Made by a program: the position numbers and the translations under genes | Shown: piece after piece, positions 54,686-64,000 of the stretch | How positions within the stretch are numbered: position 1 is the stretch's first letter | How the letters are laid out: every line of letters starts with the position of its first letter | Assembly: GCF_003234445.2 (NCBI RefSeq) | Contig: NZ_CP126269.1 | Location: forward strand, 2,046,001 to 2,110,000 | Length of the DNA stretch: 64,000 nt | Direction of reading: 5' to 3' | DNA from: Curtobacterium sp. MCLR17_036 | Lineage (GTDB): Bacteria > Actinomycetota > Actinomycetes > Actinomycetales > Microbacteriaceae | Notes under the pieces: model-generated | What the model was told of the DNA's origin: nothing | The model's input: the letters and a program-made list of their open reading frames with translations, nothing else | The model's database searches: none

Positions 54686-55252
54686 TCACCGCGGCGACCA
54701 CGTCGGACGGCTGTCCGCGAGCACCGAACGCAGCACGAGTCCGGCCAGCGCGTCGTCGTCACGGACGTCGAGCGCGTACCGCGCCCGGGTCTCGGCGCGG
54801 GCCGCCGACCCCAGCGCCCAGGCGCACCAGGCTGCGAGGGCCAGCGCACCGGCCGCTCCAGCCGTGCCGTCGGCCGGGCCGTCCTGCACGTGCCAGGTCC
54901 GCCAGGCCTCGACGCACCGGTCCCCCGCCGTCCGCAGACGGGAGCGCGAGGGCCGCGGACCGATCCCGGAGAGCGCCGGCGGTGTGTCGTCGTGGAAGGG
55001 GTCGAAGGCCCGGAGCGTCCGAGGGTCACGCACACCGGGGGCGGCCAGGAAGTCCACCAGGGCCATCCGGGTCGCGAGCGCGCCGCACGCCGTGACGACG
55101 GCCGTCGCCGCGGTCGCACGCAGCGGGCCGTCGCCGGGCGCGACGAGCGCTGCGGCCGCGGCGGGGAGGGTCACCGCAGCCGCGATCTCGCGAGGGAACC
55201 GCACTGCGGAGTCGTGGTCGGATCGAGCCGTGAGAGGGATCATGCACGCCAT
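54686..55252 (-). CDS. Hypothetical protein, distant DUF4192-like C-terminus
   Basis: About 188 residues from the ATG at 55252 (other candidates: GTG 55285 or ATG 55243; none has a good ribosome-binding site, GGGAGG being 16 bases away). A hydrophobic Ala-rich part near 30-75 is followed by a hydrophilic middle and the segment AWCAWALGSAARAETRARYA with DDDALAGLVLRSVLADSRPTW, reminiscent of the C-terminal half of DUF4192 proteins. I am not confident of the family. It precedes the FHA gene on the same strand. Confidence 0.6.
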   Translation of the reverse strand: MACMIPLTARSDHDSAVRFPREIAAAVTLPAAAAALVAPGDGPLRATAATAVVTACGALATRMALVDFLAAPGVRDPRTLRAFDPFHDDTPPALSGIGPRPSRSRLRTAGDRCVEAWRTWHVQDGPADGTAGAAGALALAAWCAWALGSAARAETRARYALDVRDDDALAGLVLRSVLADSRPTWSPR

Positions 55253-55351
55253 CGAAGCGTGATCCGCGCCTCCCGACCGGCCCACCCGGACCGTCTGTGG
55301 ACGGCCGCCACGCTGACGGAGCCTGTGGAGGACCGACCTTGGTGCCCGCCG

Positions 55352-56113
55352 TCAGGCGGCGACGGGCTCCAGGCTCTCGGCGACCAGGTCCCACCCGTCG
55401 GCGCCGCGCTCGAGGACGACCCCGTTGCCGGCAGCCCAGTCGACCAGGTCGTCCATCGACGCGACCGCAGCGGCGGTGCGTCCGAGCAACGCGACGAGAC
55501 GGCCCTTCGCGGTCTTGTTCCAGTGGTTGAGCGCCCGACGCCGACGCGTCCCGTCGACGCTCACGACGCGGGGTGCGACGGCGCCCGGGACCGGACCGAG
55601 CTTGCGGTAGCCCTCCGACCGGAGGTCGAGCACGAGACCGTCACCACGCTGCACGAGTGCACGGCTCGAGGCGGCGGGCCAGTGCGTGGCCAGCCGGAGC
55701 GCGCCCAGGCGCGAGTCGTGCGACAACCGGTACGCGGGGATCCGGTCACCTGCACCGATCGGGCCGAACATCGCGGACTGGACGACCACGTGCTCCGCCC
55801 ACCAGTTCCGAGTGGCCTCGGCTGCGTCGACGGCCCCGAGCGGGTCGTAGAGCACACCGGTGTAGCGCTCGATCGCCGGCATCGTCCCGGAGGTCTCGAG
55901 CTCGAGGTTGCGCAAGCGCTCCCCGACGGACTTCGGGCCGAGCTTCAACGCCGTCCGGGCAGAGGACTCCTCGGAACTGACGGAGCGGGCCGCGGTGATC
56001 ACCGCGGCCCGCTCGCCGATCAGTTCCGGGAAGGACAACGCACGCAGGTCGAGCGTGCGGGTCCGGTCCCCGCCCTCCCGCTTCGTCTCCGAAGGCGGGA
56101 GGAGGACGGTCAG
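55352..56113 (-). CDS. yaaA: YaaA-family peroxide stress protein, apparent CTG start
   Basis: In E. coli YaaA lowers free iron and DNA damage during peroxide stress. Family motifs: TVLLPPSETKREGGD at the N-terminus, IERYTGVLYD, YRLSHDSRLG, LDLRSEGYRKLGP and LNHWNKTAKGR. The conserved N-terminus is in frame but has no upstream ATG, GTG or TTG; the first TTG (56038) would delete LLPPSETK. The CTG at 56113, or the CTG at 56122 that overlaps the atpC stop as CTGA, is the likely start. 253 residues from 56113. It follows atpC directly. Confidence 0.85.
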   Translation of the reverse strand: MTVLLPPSETKREGGDRTRTLDLRALSFPELIGERAAVITAARSVSSEESSARTALKLGPKSVGERLRNLELETSGTMPAIERYTGVLYDPLGAVDAAEATRNWWAEHVVVQSAMFGPIGAGDRIPAYRLSHDSRLGALRLATHWPAASSRALVQRGDGLVLDLRSEGYRKLGPVPGAVAPRVVSVDGTRRRRALNHWNKTAKGRLVALLGRTAAAVASMDDLVDWAAGNGVVLERGADGWDLVAESLEPVAA

Positions 56114-56118
56114 TCCGG

Positions 56119-56382
56119 TCAGGACGCCAGCGCGGCCTGCCGCGCGACGATCGTCACCGTGTCGTGCTCGACCGACAGGAAGCCGTCCTCGGCGTCGACC
56201 GTGACGGTCGACCCGTCGGCCCGCGTGATGCGGACCTGACCCTGCGCCAGGATCGCGAGCATCGGCTCGTGCCCGGCGAGGATGCCGATCTGACCCTCTG
56301 TCGTCCGTGCGACGACCATGGTGGTGTCGCCCGACCAGACCTCGCGGTCGGCCGAGACGACGCTCACGCTGAGACCCGCCAT
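56119..56382 (-). CDS. atpC: ATP synthase epsilon subunit, short form
   Basis: Part of the rotor stalk of F1. Only 87 residues: the N-terminal beta-sandwich (LSVSVVSADREVWSGDTTMV, GQIGILAGHEPMLAILAQG, DGFLSVEHDTVTIVA) is complete, but the C-terminal two-helix domain that inhibits ATP hydrolysis in E. coli is missing. The ATG starts 1 base after the atpD stop region. Short epsilon subunits are known from some actinobacteria. Confidence 0.93.
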   Translation of the reverse strand: MAGLSVSVVSADREVWSGDTTMVVARTTEGQIGILAGHEPMLAILAQGQVRITRADGSTVTVDAEDGFLSVEHDTVTIVARQAALAS

Positions 56383-56383
56383 G

Positions 56384-58788
<2,405 letters not shown>

Positions 58789-60417
58789 CTAGCGACGACC
58801 CTTGACGATCTGCTCCTGGTCGACGTCCTCGGCGTCAGCCGCGTCGAACTGCTCGGAGCCGAGGGTCTTGCCGTCGCTCGTCTGGAAGCTCTTCGAGAAC
58901 TCGTCGATCTGCTTCTCCATCTCGGCGACGGTCTCGTCGCTGAGCTGGTTCGTCTCGCGCAGGGTCGTGAGGACCTCGGAGTTGCGACGCAGGTGGTCGA
59001 GCAGCTCGGACTCGAAGCGGAGCACGTCCGGCACCGGGACGGTGTCGAGCTTGCCGTTCGTGCCGGCCCAGATCGAGACGACCTGCTCCTCGACCGGGTA
59101 CGGCGAGTACTGCGGCTGCTTGAGGAGCTCGGTGAGGCGGGCACCGCGGTCCAGCTGGCGACGCGACGCCTGGTCGAGGTCGGACGCGAACATCGCGAAC
59201 GCCTCGAGCGAGCGGTACTGCGCGAGCTCGAGCTTCAGCGTGCCGGAGACCTTCTTGATCGACTTCACCTGGGCGTCACCACCGACGCGCGACACCGAGA
59301 TGCCCACGTCGACGGCCGGACGCTGGTTCGCGTTGAAGAGGTCCGACTGCAGGAAGATCTGGCCGTCGGTGATGGAGATGACGTTGGTCGGGATGTACGC
59401 CGAGACGTCGTTCGCCTTGGTCTCGATGATCGGGAGACCCGTCATCGAACCGGCGCCGAGCTCGTCGGACAGCTTCGCGCAACGCTCCAGCAGACGGGAG
59501 TGCAGGTAGAAGACGTCACCCGGGTAGGCCTCGCGGCCCGGCGGACGACGCAGGAGGAGCGACACCGCACGGTAGGCCTCGGCCTGCTTGGACAGGTCAT
59601 CGAAGATGATGAGGACGTGCTTGCCCTGGTACATCCAGTGCTGGCCGATGGCCGAGCCGGTGTAGGGGGCGAGGTACTTGAAGCCGGCCGGGTCCGACGC
59701 GGGAGCGGCGACGATCGTCGTGTACTCCATCGCACCGGCGTCCTCGAGCGCGCCCTTGACGGAGGCGATCGTGGAGCCCTTCTGACCGATGGCGACGTAG
59801 ATGCAGCGGACCTGCTTGTTCTCGTCGCCGGACTCCCAGTTGGCCTTCTGGTTGATGATCGTGTCGATCGCGATGGCCGTCTTGCCGGTCTGGCGGTCGC
59901 CGATGATCAGCTGACGCTGACCGCGACCGACGGGGATCATCGCGTCGATGGCCTTGATGCCGGTCTGCAGCGGCTCGTGGACCGACTTGCGGGACATGAC
60001 GCCCGGGGCCTGGAGCTCGAGGGCACGGCGGCCCTCGGCTGCGATCTCGCCGAGACCGTCGATCGGGGCGCCGAGCGGGTCGACGACACGGCCGAGGAAG
60101 CCGTCGCCGACGGGGGCGGAGAGGACCTCGCCGGTGCGGGTGACCTCCATGCCCTCCTCGATGCCGGCGAACTCGCCGAGCACGATGGCGCCGATCTCGT
60201 CTTCGTCGAGGTTCTGCGCGAGGCCGAGCGTGCCGTCCTGGAAGCGGATGAGCTCGTTGGCCATGACGCCGGGGAGGCCCTCGACGTGCGCGATGCCGTC
60301 ACCGGCGTCGGTGACGTGCCCGACCTCGGCCGTGGAGGCCTTCGTCGGCTCGTAGTTCGAGACGAAGTCCTTCAGGGCATCACGGATCTCATCGGGGCTG
60401 ATGGTGATGTCTGCCAT
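58789..60417 (-). CDS. atpA: ATP synthase alpha subunit
   Basis: Non-catalytic nucleotide-binding F1 subunit. 542 residues: P-loop [17 protein letters not shown] near residue 170, [30 protein letters not shown], and [17 protein letters not shown] plus [17 protein letters not shown] start at [12 protein letters not shown]. It has an approximately 30-residue C-terminal acidic tail beyond the usual end. 107 bases separate it from atpH, with a small CTGCCG/CGGCAG hairpin at 60468-60483. Confidence 0.98.
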   Translation of the reverse strand: MADITISPDEIRDALKDFVSNYEPTKASTAEVGHVTDAGDGIAHVEGLPGVMANELIRFQDGTLGLAQNLDEDEIGAIVLGEFAGIEEGMEVTRTGEVLSAPVGDGFLGRVVDPLGAPIDGLGEIAAEGRRALELQAPGVMSRKSVHEPLQTGIKAIDAMIPVGRGQRQLIIGDRQTGKTAIAIDTIINQKANWESGDENKQVRCIYVAIGQKGSTIASVKGALEDAGAMEYTTIVAAPASDPAGFKYLAPYTGSAIGQHWMYQGKHVLIIFDDLSKQAEAYRAVSLLLRRPPGREAYPGDVFYLHSRLLERCAKLSDELGAGSMTGLPIIETKANDVSAYIPTNVISITDGQIFLQSDLFNANQRPAVDVGISVSRVGGDAQVKSIKKVSGTLKLELAQYRSLEAFAMFASDLDQASRRQLDRGARLTELLKQPQYSPYPVEEQVVSIWAGTNGKLDTVPVPDVLRFESELLDHLRRNSEVLTTLRETNQLSDETVAEMEKQIDEFSKSFQTSDGKTLGSEQFDAADAEDVDQEQIVKGRR

Positions 60418-60524
60418 GGGATTTTCCTTGTGGTTTTCCGGGGCCCTTCGGCTCCGAGAGGGTGACGCTGCCGGACTCGGCAGTTCCCGTTGTGGACTTG
60501 GGAGGAGCGGCTTCGACCGTACGC

Positions 60525-61319
60525 CTAGCCGGCGAGCTGGAGCCGGAGCTCCGAGAGCCGCGTGGACACGGTGCCGTCGATGACGTCCCCGCCGATCTGC
60601 ACCCGAACCCCGCCGACGACCGAGGGGTCGACGACCTGGTTGATGCTGATGTCCTTGCCGTAGCGCTCGGCCAGACCGCGCGCGACGCGGGCCGACTGGG
60701 CGGTCGTCAATTCCGTGGCGGTGACCACGGTGGCGACGAGCTTGCCGTTCTGCTCGGCCACGATGCGCGAGGCATCGCGGACCAGTTCGCCGATGCGGCG
60801 GCCACGGGGCTGCTGCACGAGCGCGGAGACGATCGTCACGGTCTGCGGCGAGGCCTTGGACCCGAGGAGACGCTCGACGAGCGCACCCTTCTGGTCCGGG
60901 CTGCCGAGCTTCGTGCCGAGCGCGAGCTCGAGGCCGGCGTCCGAGCGGACGGCGGTCTCGAAGGCGAACAGCTCTGACTCGATGGGCGACTCGGCACCCG
61001 CGGTGGCGGCGACGGCGCGGATGCCCGCGTCCTCGATGCCCGCGAGGAGGTCCTGCTGCGAGGACCAGCGCGAGCCGGCCACCGCGGTCAGCACCGCGCG
61101 CGTCGCGTCCGACTGTCCGGCGAAGACGCGGTCGATGAGGACCTTCTTGCCGGCCGGGTCGGCCGTCGGGTCGGACAGCAGCCCGAGCAGCTGCGGCGCA
61201 CCGGCGATCGCTCGCCCGGAGGCGAGGATCTCGGCACCCGCGGCCAGGTCGGCACTCGGACCGAGGTCCGTCAGCACCGCCCTGGTGGACGCGAGTGCTT
61301 CTCTGGTAGCGCTGCGCAT
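60525..61319 (-). CDS. atpH: ATP synthase delta subunit
   Basis: Peripheral stalk subunit joining F1 to b. 264 residues starting [16 protein letters not shown], longer than the 175-180 of E. coli but close to other actinobacteria; the C-terminal part with [20 protein letters not shown] and [19 protein letters not shown] sequence is the conserved end. Its ATG is 2 bases after the atpF stop. Confidence 0.95.
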   Translation of the reverse strand: MRSATREALASTRAVLTDLGPSADLAAGAEILASGRAIAGAPQLLGLLSDPTADPAGKKVLIDRVFAGQSDATRAVLTAVAGSRWSSQQDLLAGIEDAGIRAVAATAGAESPIESELFAFETAVRSDAGLELALGTKLGSPDQKGALVERLLGSKASPQTVTIVSALVQQPRGRRIGELVRDASRIVAEQNGKLVATVVTATELTTAQSARVARGLAERYGKDISINQVVDPSVVGGVRVQIGGDVIDGTVSTRLSELRLQLAG

Positions 61320-61321
61320 GC

Positions 61322-61876
61322 TCAGTGCTCCCCCGTCTTCGTGCCCTGCGAGGCCTCGAGGTCGGCGAGGAAGCGATCGACGACGGCGGTCGACTTGGCG
61401 TCGTCCTTGAGGGACTCACCGATCACACCGGACGCGAGGTCCAGCGCGAGGGTGCCGACCTCGGCACGCAGTGCCTGGACGGCGCTCTGCCGCTCGGCCT
61501 CGATCTGCGCCTGGGCGTTCGCCGTGATGCGTGCTGCATCGGCGGACGCCTGCTCGCGGACCTCGTTGCCGATCGCCGTGGCGTCGGCGCGGGCCTGCTC
61601 GCGGATGCGGGATGCCTCGGCACGGGCGTCGGCGAGCTGCTTGTTGTACTCGTCGAGCGCCGCAGCGGCCTGCTGCTGCGCAGCTTCCGCCTTCTTGATG
61701 CCACCTTCGATGGCCTCGGTGCGCTCATCGAGCATCTTCGTGATGCGCGGCGTGACGACACGCCACATCACCAGGAAGATGATGACGAAGGCGAGCGCCG
61801 ACCAAACGACGTCGTACAACGGCGGGATCAGCGGGTTGTGCGTCTCCTCCGCCGCGATGATGAGTGCGTTGTGCAT
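61322..61876 (-). CDS. atpF: ATP synthase b subunit
   Basis: Peripheral stalk of Fo. 184 residues: one N-terminal transmembrane helix ([20 protein letters not shown]), then a long charged coiled coil from about residue 50 ([20 protein letters not shown] and following). ATG 9 bases after the atpE stop. Confidence 0.96.
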   Translation of the reverse strand: MHNALIIAAEETHNPLIPPLYDVVWSALAFVIIFLVMWRVVTPRITKMLDERTEAIEGGIKKAEAAQQQAAAALDEYNKQLADARAEASRIREQARADATAIGNEVREQASADAARITANAQAQIEAERQSAVQALRAEVGTLALDLASGVIGESLKDDAKSTAVVDRFLADLEASQGTKTGEH

Positions 61877-61885
61877 CGAGGGGCC

Positions 61886-63050
<1,165 letters not shown>

Positions 63051-63124
63051 ATCATGGCACGCGATGGTGGACGTTGTGGAGGCTCGTCCGCTCCGAGCGC
63101 AGGCTCCGGTTGCGGACTCCGAGA

Positions 63125-63130
63125 AGCCTA
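63125..63130 (-). promoter_or_regulatory. Candidate extended -10 box of the atp operon
   Basis: TAGGCT on the minus strand preceded by TGA (an extended -10 TGN), in the gap between the AtpI-like gene and atpB, about 75 bases before the atpB start. Confidence 0.45.
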
Positions 63131-63156
63131 TCAGGTGCGAGAGGCTTCCCGGCTTC

Positions 63157-63678
63157 TCAGTCGCTCGGACCGGACTTCCCAGGCTCCGTGGAGCCGCCCG
63201 ACACCTGTCGCGCGCCGTCCGAGGGGTACCCGCTGTCGCCCGGCAGCGACACCCCGACGGGGATGCGTGCCTTGGCCACGGCGACCACGTCGATGACGAG
63301 GGAGCCGACGACGCCCGCGATGATCACGAATGCGAGCACCGGGAAGTCCACCCAGTCCTGGTTGCGCAGCAGCACGAGCACCACGATGAACACCACGAAC
63401 TTGAGCAACCAGGTGCCCATCACGATGCCGAAGAAGGCGCCCGAGATCATCTGCCCCTTCGAGACCCGCAGCGCCACCAGGACACTGACCGCGGTGAGCC
63501 CGAGGAACACCACGCTCAGCACGGCGCCGAGCAGGCCACCGAGCAGGCCGGGCGTGTCGGCCACGAGCAGGCCGACGACTCCCCCCACCACCGCCAGGGC
63601 GACGGCGAGGACGGCGCCCCACAGGATGATGCGGCGGAACACCGGCCGGACGTGGTCGAGCGCGTTCGGTGCGGTCAC
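63157..63678 (-). CDS. AtpI-like small membrane protein upstream of the atp operon
   Basis: 173 residues with four transmembrane helices, the first in ILWGAVLAVALAVVGGVVGL and the last in PVLAFVIIAGVVGSLVIDVV. It occupies the place of ATP synthase protein I, thought to help c-ring assembly. The GTG start overlaps the stop of the upstream transferase gene (GTGA). Similarity to AtpI is by position and layout. Confidence 0.75.
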   Translation of the reverse strand: MTAPNALDHVRPVFRRIILWGAVLAVALAVVGGVVGLLVADTPGLLGGLLGAVLSVVFLGLTAVSVLVALRVSKGQMISGAFFGIVMGTWLLKFVVFIVVLVLLRNQDWVDFPVLAFVIIAGVVGSLVIDVVAVAKARIPVGVSLPGDSGYPSDGARQVSGGSTEPGKSGPSD

Positions 63679-64000
63679 GTGATGTCTCCAGGGATCGTGC
63701 GGTCGTTGGCTGCCCGGTCGAGCGGGTCGAGGGCGGGGTCCACCACGGCGGCGGAACGGTTGGCGGTCTGGGCGGCGATCTCGGTGCGCTTCCGGCCGAG
63801 CGGCGCGAAGGTGGCCACGGCGCACACCGTGAAGCCGACGGCGACGAAGGTGACGACCCAGTACCAGTCGAGGAACAGGAACAGCAGGCAGCCGAAGGCC
63901 ACGGTGGCCGTCCACGCGTAGAAGATCAGCACCGCGTGGAAGTGCGAGTGCCCCATGTCGAGCAGGCGGTGGTGCAGGTGCTTCCGGTCAGCCGAGAACG
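63675..64000 (-). CDS. WecA/TagO-type undecaprenyl-phosphate GlcNAc-1-phosphate transferase, 5' end cut by window
   Basis: The visible 108 residues are the C-terminus: FSADRKHLHHRLLDMGHSHF matches the conserved ADR.HLHHRLL loop of the MraY/WecA family, followed by two transmembrane helices (VLIFYAWTATVAFGCLLFLF, LDWYWVVTFVAVGF) and a hydrophilic tail. An internal ATG at 63956 is not the start; the frame continues to the window edge. In mycobacteria wecA precedes the atp operon in the same way. Transfers GlcNAc-1-phosphate to a polyprenyl phosphate carrier for wall glycan synthesis. Confidence 0.85.
   Translation of the reverse strand, partial: FSADRKHLHHRLLDMGHSHFHAVLIFYAWTATVAFGCLLFLFLDWYWVVTFVAVGFTVCAVATFAPLGRKRTEIAAQTANRSAAVVDPALDPLDRAANDRTIPGDIT

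Overview
The window is about 64 kb of very GC-rich (roughly 70% or more by eye), densely coded actinobacterial chromosome. Gene order, the split between leaderless and Shine-Dalgarno starts, and the protein families point to Microbacteriaceae (Curtobacterium-like is my best guess, by inference only). Most genes are on the minus strand and many overlap by the 4-base GTGA/ATGA junction. I saw no rRNA, tRNA, prophage, insertion sequence or CRISPR array.

Layout, in window coordinates. 1-2.3 kb: pyrimidine operon head (pyrB partial, pyrR with a candidate PyrR-binding loop), nusB and efp. 2.4-4.8 kb: a UbiB-family kinase and a gene-poor stretch with two tiny ORFs. 4.8-9.9 kb: shikimate genes aroB, aroK and aroC (aroE and aroQ are not with them), then mltG and ruvX. 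9.9-13.5 kb: alaS, a small membrane protein and rpsD. 13.8-17.4 kb: rarA, a membrane-anchored cyclophilin and a DUF349 protein. 17.5-26.5 kb: ribF, two small membrane proteins, truB, a degenerate P-loop protein, mutY, and the translation cluster rbfA-infB-ylxR-nusA. 26.7-36.2 kb: proS, a four-copy hairpin repeat array, the MEP-pathway genes ispG and dxr with the site-2 protease rseP, a permease plus isochorismatase pair inserted between them, an FKBP lipoprotein and an OsmC protein. 36.2-37.2 kb: an asparaginase.

37.3-55.3 kb is the most unusual part. It is a run of genes that reads as one phospho-signalling and cell-surface system: a membrane protein with a worn P-loop, a zinc-ribbon FHA protein, a transglutaminase-like membrane protein without catalytic residues, DUF58, MoxR, a 1960-residue Ig/fibronectin-like surface protein, a transmembrane Ser/Thr kinase, a PP2C phosphatase, and a second FHA protein carrying nine DTVxR-type motifs that look like kinase sites. 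55.3-64 kb: yaaA (apparently with a CTG start), the whole atpBEFHAGDC ATP synthase operon with a short epsilon subunit, an AtpI-like protein and the end of a WecA/TagO-type transferase.

The main non-coding observations are the REPIN-like array at 28521-28936, a set of about ten genes whose TANNNT -10 box lies 6-7 bases before the start codon (leaderless mRNAs), a pair of overlapping divergent -10 boxes before mutY, a hairpin that buries the infB ribosome-binding site, and several strong palindromic terminators.
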